From positions 1,360,501 to 1,424,500 of the forward strand of contig NZ_CP073581.1 in NCBI RefSeq assembly GCF_018200035.1: a stretch of DNA of 64,000 nt, given 5' to 3'. Of this stretch, positions 38,218 to 47,583 are shown in pieces. The notes below the pieces were generated by a model, which was given only the letters and a program-made list of their open reading frames with translations, was not told the origin of the DNA and made no database searches. Position 1 is the first letter of the stretch; each line of letters opens with the position of its first letter. The stretch comes from Sulfitobacter albidus. Its GTDB lineage: Bacteria > Pseudomonadota > Alphaproteobacteria > Rhodobacterales > Rhodobacteraceae. A program made the position numbers and the translations under genes.

Positions 38218-39219
38218 TCAGTCGCCCGCCAGCACCCGCGCGGCGGCGGGCGCGAAATACGTGAGGATCCCGTCGCAGCCCGCGCGTTTGAAGGCCATGA
38301 GGCTTTCCATCATCACCCGCTCCTCATCCAGCATGCCCGCAGCGGCGGCGGCCTTGAGCATGCTGTATTCGCCCGACACCTGATAGGCGAAGGTCGGCGC
38401 GCCGAACGCGTCCTTTACCCGCCGGCAGATATCGAGGTAGGGCATGCCGGGTTTGACCATGACCATATCCGCACCCTCGGCCAGATCGCGCGCGACCAGC
38501 CGCAGCGCCTCGTCGGAATTGGCGTAATCCATCTGGTAGGTTTTCTTGTCGCCCGTCAGCGCGCCCGACGCGCCCACCGCATCACGGAAGGGGCCGTAGA
38601 AGGCGCTTGCGTATTTCGCGGCGTAGCTGAGGATCATCACCTTGTCGAAGCCCGCCTCCTCAAGCCCCTTGCGGATCGCGCCCACGCGCCCGTCCATCAT
38701 GTCCGACGGGCCGATGATGTCGGCGCCCGCGCGCGCCTGTTCCACCGCCATTTTGACCAGCGCCTCGACCGTGCGGTCATTGACGATCTCGCCATCCACC
38801 ACAAAACCGTCGTGCCCGTTGATGTTGTAGGTATCAAGCGCCACATCCGTCATCACCACCAGATCGGGCAGCACCGCCTTGATCGCGCGAATGGCGCGGT
38901 TGACGTGGTTGTCGGGATCCCAGGCGCCCGCGCACTCCTCGGTGCGCTCTTCCAGCCCGGTGTAGGGAAACAGGCACAGCGCGCCGAGCCCCAGATCCCA
39001 CGCCTCTTGCGCGGCCTCCACGATGCGGTCGACCGAGCGGCGATAGACGCCGGGCATCGAGGGGATTTCCTCGACGATATCCTCGCCCGCGCGCACGAAG
39101 ACGGGCCAGATGAAATCGCCCGCCGACAGGGCGTTTTCGCGCACCAGACCGCGGATGCCTGCGTTTTGGCGGGTGCGCCGCAGGCGGGTTGCGGGGAAGG
39201 GGGCGTTGATCGGCTGCAT
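38218..39219 (-). CDS. hemB: Delta-aminolevulinic acid dehydratase (porphobilinogen synthase)
   Basis: Condenses two 5-aminolevulinate molecules to porphobilinogen in heme and chlorophyll synthesis. The 333-residue protein has both active-site lysines in ILSYAAKYASAFYGPFRDA and MVMVKPGMPYLD. The zinc-binding cysteine cluster of other HemB proteins is replaced: the site reads MTDVALDTYNINGHDG, with no cysteine ligands. This is the metal-site type of Rhodobacter and plant enzymes that use magnesium or need no zinc. It stands as a single gene. Confidence 0.97.
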   Translation of the reverse strand: MQPINAPFPATRLRRTRQNAGIRGLVRENALSAGDFIWPVFVRAGEDIVEEIPSMPGVYRRSVDRIVEAAQEAWDLGLGALCLFPYTGLEERTEECAGAWDPDNHVNRAIRAIKAVLPDLVVMTDVALDTYNINGHDGFVVDGEIVNDRTVEALVKMAVEQARAGADIIGPSDMMDGRVGAIRKGLEEAGFDKVMILSYAAKYASAFYGPFRDAVGASGALTGDKKTYQMDYANSDEALRLVARDLAEGADMVMVKPGMPYLDICRRVKDAFGAPTFAYQVSGEYSMLKAAAAAGMLDEERVMMESLMAFKRAGCDGILTYFAPAAARVLAGD

Positions 39220-39338
39220 GGCGGTGTCCTGTGATAAGCTGTCAATCTAGGCTGACACGTATTTTTGCGTGTCTCAAGGGGTGGTCTCGCCCCTCCCGTG
39301 CCGCTAGAACAACGCAAAAGCAAAACACGAGCGGCCCG

Positions 39339-39866
39339 TTGGACTGGTACCAGACCCTTTTCGAACTTATCGACATGCGATCCTTCTCGAACCTGTGGTT
39401 CTGGATCGTGCTTGCCGTGGTGTGGTCGACGACCAGCCACTACGTCTTGGGCGTGCCCTTTGACATGGTGCTGCGCGCCAAGCGGCACGAGGGGCAATAC
39501 GAGGCCGACCTTGAGGATCTGGTGCGCATCAACACCAATCGCCTGCTCTATATCGCGCAGATGTCGGGGCTTTGGCTGGCGGGGTTTGCGTGTTTCTTCC
39601 TGACGATGCTGGTGCTGCTGGGCTTTGTCTACGGCAATGAATTTGCGCAGGCGCTCACGCTGTTGGGCGTGCCGCTGTCATTGGTGGGGCTGTTGAGCCT
39701 GTCGACCGCGCGGCTGATCCGCGAAGAGGACGCGCGCGGCGAGCGGTTGCGCAAGCGGCTGATGCGCCACCGGCTATATACCCAGATCATCGGCATGATC
39801 TCGATCTTTGTGACCGCCCTTTGGGGGATGTATCAGAACCTCAACGTCGGCCCCTTTGGCGGTTGA
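39339..39866 (+). CDS. Four-span membrane protein of the 'component of SufBCD complex' family
   Basis: A 175-residue integral membrane protein with four spans (LWFWIVLAVVWSTTSHYVLG; MSGLWLAGFACFFLTMLVLL; ALTLLGVPLSLVGLLSL; IIGMISIFVTALWGMY). Relatives in Rhodobacteraceae are often labelled 'component of SufBCD complex', but I see no iron-sulfur motif and regard that name as unproved. A TTG start at 39339 (LDWYQTLFELIDMRSF) is preferred because similar proteins begin with an MDWY-type sequence; ATG 39375 is the alternative. It precedes mfd by 30 bases and may share its transcript. Confidence 0.7.
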   Translation: MDWYQTLFELIDMRSFSNLWFWIVLAVVWSTTSHYVLGVPFDMVLRAKRHEGQYEADLEDLVRINTNRLLYIAQMSGLWLAGFACFFLTMLVLLGFVYGNEFAQALTLLGVPLSLVGLLSLSTARLIREEDARGERLRKRLMRHRLYTQIIGMISIFVTALWGMYQNLNVGPFGG

Positions 39867-39896
39867 CACGCGCCCGCGCTGTGCCATGTCAGCCGC

Positions 39897-42800
39897 ATGA
39901 CTGATCCCGCCCATATCACCGTTTCCGGCGCGCCCGAAGGGTTTGACGCACAGCTGATCCTGAATGAAATCGCGCGCGCGGACGGCCCCGTGATCCACGT
40001 GGCGCGCGACGACAAACGCATGGCCGCGATTGAGAGCGCGCTGCGCTTTTTCGCGCCCGACATGCCGGTCGTGCGCTTTCCGGGCTGGGATTGCCTGCCG
40101 TACGACCGGGTATCGCCCAACGCCGATATCTCGGCGCAGCGCATGGCGACACTGGCGGGGTTGGTGCACGGGATGCCCGCGCGCTACGTGCTGCTGACAA
40201 CGCTGGGGGCGGCGACGCAACGTCTGCCCGCCCGCGATGTGCTGCGCGACGCCGCGTTCCGCGCGCGCGTGGGCGACCGGATCGACGAGCGGGGCCTGCG
40301 TGAATTTCTGGTACGCATGGGCTTTGTGCAAAGCCCCACGGTGATGGAGCCGGGCGACTACGCCGTGCGCGGTGGCATCATGGACATCTACCCGCCCGGC
40401 GATCTGGGGCCGGTACGGCTGGATATGTTCGGCGATGTGCTCGACGGCGCGCGCCGCTTTGATGCAGCGACCCAGCGCACCACCGAAAAGCTGGACCAGA
40501 TCGAGCTCGCGCCGGTGAGCGAGGTCATCCTCGATGAGGCGGCGATCACGCGGTTTCGCCAGAACTACCGCATCGAATTTGGTGCGGCGGGCACCGATGA
40601 TCCGCTTTACGAGGCGATTTCGGCGGGGCGCAAACATCAGGGCGCCGAGCATTGGCTGGCGTTCTTCTATGAAACGCTGGAAACGCTGTTTGACTATCTG
40701 CCCGGCGTGCCCGTCACCCTCGACGATCAGGTCACGCCCGTGCGGCTGGCGCGCTGGGAAAGCGTGGCGGACCAATACGAGACGCGCAAGATCGCGATGT
40801 CCGCGCGCGGGCGCATGGACAGCGTGTACAAACCCGCACCTGCCGGGGGGCTTTATCTGGACGACGCCGCGTGGGAGGCCGCCGTGGCCGGGCACCGCGT
40901 GATCCAGCTGGCGCCACTGCCTCAGGCCACAGGGCCGGGGGTGACGGATGCGGGCGGGCGCATCGGGCGAAACTTTGCCCCCGAACGCCAGCAGGAATCC
41001 ATCAGCCTTTTCGGGGCTTTGGCCAAACATGTTAAGACCAAGCTTGCGGATGGCTCCGTCGTCATCGCCAGCTATTCCGACGGCGCGCGCGAGCGTTTGA
41101 GCGGGCTCATCGAGGACGAAGGGCTGGCCGAGGCGATCCCGATCCCCGACGCCACACGGCTGGGCAAACGCGGCCTGCATCTGGTCGTCTGGCCGTTGGA
41201 GCACGGGTTCGAAGCGCCGTGGCGGGACGGCAAGATCACCGTCATCTCGGAACAGGATGTGCTGGGTGACAGGCTGATCCGCCGCCCGAAACGCAAGCGG
41301 CGTGCGGAGAATTTCCTGAGCGAGGTGCAGAGCCTCACGCCCGGCGATCTGGTGGTGCACGTCGATCACGGCATCGGGCGCTATCTGGGCATGGAGGTGG
41401 TGACCGCCGCAGGTGCGGCACACGAATGTCTGCTGCTCGAATACGCCGAGAATTCAAAGCTGTACCTGCCGGTCGAGAATATCGAACTGTTGAGCAAATA
41501 CGGCCACGAGGAGGGCCTGCTCGACAAATTGGGCGGGGGCGCGTGGCAATCCAAGAAGGCCAGGCTCAAGGAACGCATCCGCGAGATGGCCGACAAGCTT
41601 ATTCGCATCGCTGCCGAGCGCGCGCTGCGAAAGGCGCCGGTGCTGGAGCCGCCGCCGGGCATGTGGGACGCGTTCTCGGCGCGCTTCCCCTATCAGGAAA
41701 CCGACGATCAATTGAGCGCCATCGGCGACGTGATCGACGATCTGACCTCGGGCAATCCGATGGACCGTCTGGTGGTCGGAGACGTCGGTTTCGGCAAGAC
41801 CGAAGTCGCGATGCGCGCGGCCTTTGTCGCCGCCATGTCGGGCGTGCAGGTGGCGGTGATCGCCCCCACCACGCTGCTGGCGCGGCAACACTACAAATCC
41901 TTCGCCGACCGGTTTCGCGGTTTCCCACTAGAAGTGCGCCAGCTGAGCCGCTTTGTCACCGCGAAGGATGCCGCCGCCACCCGCGACGGCATCACCAAGG
42001 GCACCGTCGATATCGTCGTGGGCACCCACGCGCTGCTGGCAAAATCCATCAAGTTCAAGAACCTCGGCCTACTGGTCATCGACGAGGAGCAGCATTTCGG
42101 CGTCACCCACAAGGAACGCCTGAAATCCCTGCGCACGGATGTGCATGTGCTGACCCTCACGGCGACGCCGATACCGCGCACGCTGCAACTCAGCCTCACC
42201 GGCGTGCGCGATCTGAGCATCATCGGCACGCCGCCCGTCGACCGGCTGAGCATCCGCACCTATGTGTCGGAATTCGACGTAGTCACCCTGCGCGAGGCGC
42301 TTTTGCGCGAGCATTACCGGGGCGGGCAGTCGTTCTACGTGGTGCCGCGGATCAGCGATCTGCCGGAGATCGAAGCCTTCCTGAAGGATCAGCTGCCCGA
42401 GCTGAGCTATGTCGTGGCGCACGGGCAGATGGCGGCGGGTGAGCTCGATGACCGCATGAACGCCTTTTACGACGGGAAATTCGACATTCTGCTGGCCACG
42501 ACGATTGTGGAATCCGGTCTCGATATTCCCACGGCGAACACGATGATCGTGCACCGGGCGGATATGTTCGGGCTTGCCCAGCTTTACCAGATCCGGGGCC
42601 GGGTGGGGCGCTCGAAAACGCGCGCCTACGCGTATCTGACGACCAAACCTCGCGCCAAGCTGACGGCAACGGCTGAAAAACGCCTGCGCGTGTTGGGCAG
42701 TCTCGACACGCTGGGGGCGGGGTTCACGCTGGCCTCGCAGGATCTGGACATTCGCGGCGCGGGCAACCTGCTGGGCGAGGAGCAGTCGGGCCAGATGCGC

Positions 42801-43388
42801 GACGTGGGGTTTGAGCTGTATCAATCCATGCTCGAGGAGGCGATTGCCAAGATCAAATCGGGCGAGCTTCAGGGCCTCACGGACGACGACGGGCAATGGG
42901 CGCCGCAGATCAATCTGGGCGTGCCCGTGCTGATCCCGGAGGACTACGTGCCCGACCTTGACGTGCGGCTGGGCCTCTACCGCCGCCTGTCAGAGCTTAC
43001 GCGCAAGGTCGAGCTGGAAGGATTTGCCGCCGAGCTGATCGACCGCTTTGGCCCGCTGCCGCGCGAGGTCAACACGCTGATGCTGGTGGTGCGGATCAAG
43101 GCGATGTGCAAACGCGCAGGCATCGCCAAACTGGACGGCGGCCCCAAGGGCGCGGTCGTGCAGTTTCACAATGATAAATTCGCCTCTCCCGAGGGATTGG
43201 TGCAGTTCATGCACGCGCAAAAGGGTCAGGCAAAGGTCAAGGACAACAGAATCGTCGTTGCGCGCGATTGGAAAACCGACACGGACAAGATCAAGGGCGC
43301 GTTCGCCATCGCGCGCGATCTGGCGGAACACGTCGTTGCCCGGGAGAAAGCGGCCAGGAAACGGGCCGCTACCGCACCGTCCGGCTGA
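39897..43388 (+). CDS. mfd: Transcription-repair coupling factor
   Basis: ATP-driven translocase that releases RNA polymerase stalled at DNA damage and recruits UvrA. At 1163 residues it is full length. Domains in order: UvrB-like N-terminus (about 1-350, with FPGWDCLPYDRVSPNADI), the RNA polymerase-interaction module (about 475-545, LTPGDLVVHVDHGIGRYLGM), and the RecG-like motor with Walker A GDVGFGKTEVAMRA, the DEEQ box DEEQHFGVTHKERLK and the TRG region, then the C-terminal regulatory domain. The last 20 bases overlap the end of the convergent MFS gene. Confidence 0.97.
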   Translation: MTDPAHITVSGAPEGFDAQLILNEIARADGPVIHVARDDKRMAAIESALRFFAPDMPVVRFPGWDCLPYDRVSPNADISAQRMATLAGLVHGMPARYVLLTTLGAATQRLPARDVLRDAAFRARVGDRIDERGLREFLVRMGFVQSPTVMEPGDYAVRGGIMDIYPPGDLGPVRLDMFGDVLDGARRFDAATQRTTEKLDQIELAPVSEVILDEAAITRFRQNYRIEFGAAGTDDPLYEAISAGRKHQGAEHWLAFFYETLETLFDYLPGVPVTLDDQVTPVRLARWESVADQYETRKIAMSARGRMDSVYKPAPAGGLYLDDAAWEAAVAGHRVIQLAPLPQATGPGVTDAGGRIGRNFAPERQQESISLFGALAKHVKTKLADGSVVIASYSDGARERLSGLIEDEGLAEAIPIPDATRLGKRGLHLVVWPLEHGFEAPWRDGKITVISEQDVLGDRLIRRPKRKRRAENFLSEVQSLTPGDLVVHVDHGIGRYLGMEVVTAAGAAHECLLLEYAENSKLYLPVENIELLSKYGHEEGLLDKLGGGAWQSKKARLKERIREMADKLIRIAAERALRKAPVLEPPPGMWDAFSARFPYQETDDQLSAIGDVIDDLTSGNPMDRLVVGDVGFGKTEVAMRAAFVAAMSGVQVAVIAPTTLLARQHYKSFADRFRGFPLEVRQLSRFVTAKDAAATRDGITKGTVDIVVGTHALLAKSIKFKNLGLLVIDEEQHFGVTHKERLKSLRTDVHVLTLTATPIPRTLQLSLTGVRDLSIIGTPPVDRLSIRTYVSEFDVVTLREALLREHYRGGQSFYVVPRISDLPEIEAFLKDQLPELSYVVAHGQMAAGELDDRMNAFYDGKFDILLATTIVESGLDIPTANTMIVHRADMFGLAQLYQIRGRVGRSKTRAYAYLTTKPRAKLTATAEKRLRVLGSLDTLGAGFTLASQDLDIRGAGNLLGEEQSGQMRDVGFELYQSMLEEAIAKIKSGELQGLTDDDGQWAPQINLGVPVLIPEDYVPDLDVRLGLYRRLSELTRKVELEGFAAELIDRFGPLPREVNTLMLVVRIKAMCKRAGIAKLDGGPKGAVVQFHNDKFASPEGLVQFMHAQKGQAKVKDNRIVVARDWKTDTDKIKGAFAIARDLAEHVVAREKAARKRAATAPSG

Positions 43389-44574
43389 CGCGCAGCATCG
43401 TCAGCGATCCGGCTGCCGCCAGCACGAGTACGGCCAGAAACAGCGTCGACGCCCCGGTGCCGATCAGGGCGGTCACCAAGCCCGAGATCACGGCAGCGCC
43501 CACGGTCGAGACCGCGCCGATGACAGACGCCGCCATCCCGGCGATATGGCCCATCGGCTCCATCGCGAGCGCGTTGAGGTTGCCGATGGTCAACCCGGCC
43601 TGAAAAAAGATGCAGGTCTGCCAGAACACGAAGAAATAGAAACCGTTTGGTCCCGCACCCAGATCGAAGGCCACAAACGCCGCCGAGATCACGATCTGAA
43701 CGCCGAGCGCCAGCCGCGTGAGGTTTATCATGCCAAAGCGCACCACCAGCACAGCGTTGAGCAGGCTGGCCGTACCCGCAATCAGCGCGATCCCGCAGAA
43801 CCAGAAGGGAAATTCATCGCCCCGGCCATAGCCCGTATCGTAGATCGGCTGCACCAGCATCAGGGTCAGAAACAGCATCGACATCACCAGCGTCTGCGCA
43901 AGGATCGACAGGCGCACCATGCGGTCGCGGAATATCTCGGCCACCGCGTCGCGCATCAGGGCTGCGCGCATCGGGCGGCGATCCTTGGGGGGAAGCGTTT
44001 CGGGCAGGCGCACCAGCATCCAGACCACGTAGATCGCAGAGAACACAACAAACGCGACAAAGATCCCACGCCACCCGGCAAACGCAATGATAAGCGCGCC
44101 CAGCATCGGGGCGACCGCGGGCACCAGCACAAAGATCATCATCACAATCGATACGATCTGCGCCATCTGTCGGCCGGCAAACCGGTCCCGGATCACGGCC
44201 ATGCTGACCACGCGCGGTCCGGCCGCCCCCAGGCCCTGCACCAGCCGCGCGATCAGCATCGGCGTCAGCGTATCGGCAAACCACGCACCAATCGCGCCGA
44301 CACAATACAAAAGCGCGCCCAGCAGGATCACCCGTTTGCGCCCCAACGCGTCCGAGATCGGACCGGCCACAAACGTGCCCAACCCCATGCCAAGCAGGAA
44401 GGTCGACAGGATCAGCGGGGCGCGTTCGGGATCGCCGGGGCTCAGTTCAGCCGCAATGTCCGGGAGGGCAGGCAGCATGGCGTCGATGGCAAAGGCGACG
44501 CTCGCCGTCATCAAGGCAATGAGCGCCACGAATTCGGCGCGTCCCATCGCAAAAGGCTGGTCTGGCTGGGTCAC
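43369..44574 (-). CDS. MFS drug-efflux transporter, Bcr/CflA type
   Basis: A 401-residue protein with 12 membrane spans. The motif GMGLGTFVAGPISDALGRKR between spans 2 and 3 is the MFS signature, and the span-4 region MLIARLVQGLGAAGPRVVSM matches the Bcr/CflA subfamily of proton-coupled drug exporters (bicyclomycin, chloramphenicol). The start is probably GTG 44574 after GGAGCG; ATG nine codons later is the alternative. Two perfect palindromes upstream suggest a local repressor. The end overlaps mfd by 20 bases. The real substrate is unknown. Confidence 0.9.
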   Translation of the reverse strand: MTQPDQPFAMGRAEFVALIALMTASVAFAIDAMLPALPDIAAELSPGDPERAPLILSTFLLGMGLGTFVAGPISDALGRKRVILLGALLYCVGAIGAWFADTLTPMLIARLVQGLGAAGPRVVSMAVIRDRFAGRQMAQIVSIVMMIFVLVPAVAPMLGALIIAFAGWRGIFVAFVVFSAIYVVWMLVRLPETLPPKDRRPMRAALMRDAVAEIFRDRMVRLSILAQTLVMSMLFLTLMLVQPIYDTGYGRGDEFPFWFCGIALIAGTASLLNAVLVVRFGMINLTRLALGVQIVISAAFVAFDLGAGPNGFYFFVFWQTCIFFQAGLTIGNLNALAMEPMGHIAGMAASVIGAVSTVGAAVISGLVTALIGTGASTLFLAVLVLAAAGSLTMLRVSRTVR

Positions 44575-44608
44575 GGGAACGCTCCACGGCTTGCGGGATT
44601 ATTCCCTT

Positions 44609-44648
44609 GGTTATCGATAACCCAAGGTTGTGGTTCTGACAATTGTCA
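44609..44648 (-). promoter_or_regulatory. Two palindromes in the MFS promoter region
   Basis: GGTTATCGATAACC (44609-44622) and TGACAATTGTCA (44637-44648) are each perfect palindromes. They lie 35-75 bases before the MFS start. On the gene's strand the second overlaps a good -35-like TTGACA, and AATAAT downstream of the first could serve as a -10, with TTGGGT as its -35. Operator sites for a repressor of the exporter are a reasonable reading; no regulator gene is adjacent. Confidence 0.45.
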
Positions 44649-44674
44649 ATTTGTTCAAGGGCTAAGCGCGCAGC

Positions 44675-45109
44675 CTAGCCTGCGGCAACGGCCTGAAGCG
44701 CGGGCAGGGGGGCGACGTCATGGAACGGCTGGCGGGCGCCGATCAGTTCCGCGCGTGGAATATAGGTCACGCGGGTGACATCCTCGAAATGATCAAATTG
44801 CCCCGCCCATTCCTCGCCCATCGCAAAGATGAAGACGTTGTAATTCACGATATCGGTGTATTTTTGCTCCCACTCATGCTCGGCGATCACGCGATCGACA
44901 AAGCGGCAGCTTTCCAGCATCAGTCGGCGTTGCGCGTAGGATTGTACGGCGGGAACGCCCATGCGCGCGTTGTAGCTGTCGGTTGAGCATCCCACGATCA
45001 GCTCTGTGCCCATGCGGGCAAGCCGTTGCAAAAGGCGCGCGTGGCCCTGATGGAACATGTCGAATGAGCCGTAGGTCAGCACGGTTCGCGATGAAATTTC
45101 TGTCAGCAT
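44675..45109 (-). CDS. Cytidylyltransferase-family protein (TagD-like)
   Basis: A 144-residue nucleotidyltransferase of the HxGH type. The CTP-binding start VLTYGSFDMFHQGHARLLQR has the HQGH motif, and the sequence continues in the family pattern (LIVGCSTDSYNARMG, RRLMLESCRFVDRVIAEHEW). Glycerol-3-phosphate cytidylyltransferase is the closest named relative. The second catalytic motif RTxGISTT of TagD is not present; the tail reads RAELIGARQPFHDVAP, so substrate and activity are open. The 250 bases upstream (45110-45363) hold no gene that I can see. Confidence 0.75.
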   Translation of the reverse strand: MLTEISSRTVLTYGSFDMFHQGHARLLQRLARMGTELIVGCSTDSYNARMGVPAVQSYAQRRLMLESCRFVDRVIAEHEWEQKYTDIVNYNVFIFAMGEEWAGQFDHFEDVTRVTYIPRAELIGARQPFHDVAPLPALQAVAAG

Positions 45110-45363
45110 TGGGTGCCCTTTCTGATCCGCCTCACACCGCGTGATCTGGAAGGGCTGCGGGCGGGTCCGTCCCGGGACGCCGCGTACCGCTCGATATTTG
45201 AAACGCGCCTCTTTCGGGCGTCTGATTCACACTGCCTGCCTGACCCGTCGGGTTCATTCACCGGGGTCTGAACGCCCCGTATCCGAGCAGAGTATCGGCG
45301 ACCGAATCGTGCGGCCAGCAAAAACGACCGCCGCCGCAACAGGTCGCCCAAAATTGTTGCAAA

Positions 45364-46011
45364 TTAGTCCCCGGCCTCTGCGGTAAGCTCCGCGATGACC
45401 TTGGCCCAAAGCTCGGGCGGCTGTGCGCCGGGCACCGCGTGTTGGCCGCCGACGATGAAGGTCGGCACCGAATTCACGCCCATCGAGCGGCTGTGCGCGT
45501 CGCGCTGGCGGATGTCGTCGAGGTCACTGTCGGTGCCCAGAAGGCGGGTGACGACGCTTGCGTCCATCTCGATCGCATCGGCGATGTCTGCCAGCACCTC
45601 GGCATCCCCGATATCGCGACATTCGACAAAATAGGCTTTGAACAGCGCGGAGACGGCGGCAGTCTGGCGCCCCTCAATGCCGGCCCAATGGATCAGCCGG
45701 TGGGCGTTGATCGTGTTGGGGGTGCGCTTCATCCCCTCGAAATCGATCTTGAGCCCGGCTTTTTCAGCATGCTCTACCACCGGCGCATAAGCGCGCACGG
45801 CGCCTTCCTTGCCGCCGAATTTACCCTCCAGATAGGCGCGGCGGTCCATCCCCTCGGCGGGCATATCGGGGTTGAGCTGGAAGGGATGCCATTCAATCTC
45901 GAACGGGTGATCGGGGTGCTGGGACAGGGCGCGGTCCAGATGCGCCTTGCCGATATAGCACCACGGGCAGATCGGGTCTGACATGATGTCGAGCTTGATG
46001 GTCTGGGTCAT
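45364..46011 (-). CDS. DsbA family oxidoreductase (FrnE type)
   Basis: A 215-residue cytoplasmic thioredoxin-fold protein of the FrnE/2-hydroxychromene-2-carboxylate isomerase-like group: start TIKLDIMSDPICPWCYIGK with the CPWC redox motif, WHPFQLNPDMPAEGMDRR, and SVPTFIVGG with the cis-proline near the C-terminus. No signal peptide, so it does not act as a classical periplasmic DsbA. Its start overlaps the stop of the acyl-CoA synthetase gene by 4 bases, so both are made together; a joint pathway is plausible but not identified. Confidence 0.9.
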   Translation of the reverse strand: MTQTIKLDIMSDPICPWCYIGKAHLDRALSQHPDHPFEIEWHPFQLNPDMPAEGMDRRAYLEGKFGGKEGAVRAYAPVVEHAEKAGLKIDFEGMKRTPNTINAHRLIHWAGIEGRQTAAVSALFKAYFVECRDIGDAEVLADIADAIEMDASVVTRLLGTDSDLDDIRQRDAHSRSMGVNSVPTFIVGGQHAVPGAQPPELWAKVIAELTAEAGD

Positions 46012-47516
46012 GTGTTTTCCTCGAAACGCTGGCGCAGCTGGCGGCGCAGCAATTTGCCGTTGGCCCCGGTGGGAAGGGCATCGGTATGAATATAAAGGCG
46101 CGGCTGTTTGTAGCGCGCCAGATTGGCCTCGGCATATCGGTGCAGGGCGTCCTCGTCCAGTGGCGCGGCGGCGGTATAGTAGGCCGCGATCACGCTGGCC
46201 CCCGCCTTGACAGTGACTTCCACGGCGGCAGCACCGGTGATGTCGGGATGCGCGGTCAGGCATTGCTCAACCTCAAGCGGGGAGACGCGGAAGCCCCCGG
46301 CGTTCATCATATCGTCGTCGCGGCCCAGGTACGTGATCTGGCCCTGCGCATCCATCACCGCGCGGTCGCCGGTCAAAAACCAGTCGTCGGCGAACTTCGC
46401 CGCCGTCTCATCGGGGGCGTCCAGATAGCCGCGCATCAGACCCGGATCTGTGCGGTGCACGGCGATGGTACCCTCTGCGCCGCGCGCCACGGGGGTGCCA
46501 CCTTCGATCAGCGCAAGGCGCCGTCCCGGCTGCGCGCATCCCAGCGCGCCGGGGGCGGCGGGTCGCGCGGGGCTGGCCGAGATGAAGGTGGAGCATTCCG
46601 ACATCCCGTAAGCCTCAAAGATCGGCGTGCCGGTGGCGTCCTGCCACGCCGCGCGCGTCACATCAGCCAGCTTTTCGCCCGCGCTCAACCCGTGGCGCAG
46701 ACGGGGCAGCGCAGGGACGGGCGCGCGGGTCAGCTGGCGGTAGACTCCGGGTGCTGCGGCAAAGATCGTGGCACCGCTGTCGGCCATCAGTGTCGGCAAA
46801 TCCGTGGCCTTCGTACCGGGCGCGGGAATCAGCGCCGTGGCACCCATGGTCCAGGGATCCATGAGCCCGGTGCCCAGCGTATAGGTCCAGTTAAAGGCGC
46901 CCGCGTGCATCACCCGGTCGTCGGCGCGCAGACCGTACCAGCCGTCAAACATCATTTGCCGCGCCCAGATCGCGCGATGCGCGTGCTCCACCGCGCGGGG
47001 GCGCCCGGACGTGCCGGAGGTGTAGATGATATAGCCGGGGCGATCCGCATCGCCCATGTGCACGTCGGCCGCGGGCAGGGCGCGCATGGCGCGCAGATCC
47101 TCGCGCGAAATACTGCGTGGATCGTCGGGGCAGGGCACATCCGGGTCGCTGAGGATCACACGCGGATCGAGTGCCGCGATCATCGGGGCGACTTCGCGCG
47201 TGGTGAGCGCGGCAGCGGTCGGGACGGGCACCGCACCGATGGCCAGCGCGGCAAGGTAGGCGAGCGGGAAATCCACCGTATTGCCCAACCGCATCAGCAC
47301 CCGGTCACCGGGGGTTACGCCCGCGCGCAAAAGCCCCGTACCGGTGCCCAGAACGGCCGCGTGCAGATCGGCGTAGCTCCAGACTTCGGGGGCAGCACCG
47401 ACGATGCACAGCGCCGTCTTGTCGCCCAGACGTGGCGCGTGGCGCAGCACATGGGCGGCCATGTTGAACGGCGCGGGGCAGGGCGGTTGCGGGCTGGGGT
47501 CTGTCAACGACTGCAT
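46008..47516 (-). CDS. AMP-binding acyl-CoA synthetase/benzoate-CoA ligase-like enzyme
   Basis: A 502-residue ANL-superfamily adenylating enzyme. Visible motifs: the phosphate loop YTSGTSGRPRAVEHAHR, YGMSECSTF, the hinge-region LTGDRAVMDAQGQITYLGRD followed by DDMMNAGGFRVSPLEVE, and the catalytic lysine in GANGKLLRRQLR. It would activate a carboxylic acid to the acyl-AMP and then acyl-CoA; the acid (aromatic or short/medium chain) is unknown. The start at 47516 gives a normal N-terminus. It is coupled to the DsbA-like gene downstream and diverges, across 67 bases, from an XRE-cupin regulator that probably controls the pair. Confidence 0.9.
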   Translation of the reverse strand: MQSLTDPSPQPPCPAPFNMAAHVLRHAPRLGDKTALCIVGAAPEVWSYADLHAAVLGTGTGLLRAGVTPGDRVLMRLGNTVDFPLAYLAALAIGAVPVPTAAALTTREVAPMIAALDPRVILSDPDVPCPDDPRSISREDLRAMRALPAADVHMGDADRPGYIIYTSGTSGRPRAVEHAHRAIWARQMMFDGWYGLRADDRVMHAGAFNWTYTLGTGLMDPWTMGATALIPAPGTKATDLPTLMADSGATIFAAAPGVYRQLTRAPVPALPRLRHGLSAGEKLADVTRAAWQDATGTPIFEAYGMSECSTFISASPARPAAPGALGCAQPGRRLALIEGGTPVARGAEGTIAVHRTDPGLMRGYLDAPDETAAKFADDWFLTGDRAVMDAQGQITYLGRDDDMMNAGGFRVSPLEVEQCLTAHPDITGAAAVEVTVKAGASVIAAYYTAAAPLDEDALHRYAEANLARYKQPRLYIHTDALPTGANGKLLRRQLRQRFEENT

Positions 47517-47583
47517 GGGTTTAGTCGCTAGCCGCTGCGCGCGCGCGTTGCAAGGCGCAGGCGCTGAGCCTATAGATATCTCA

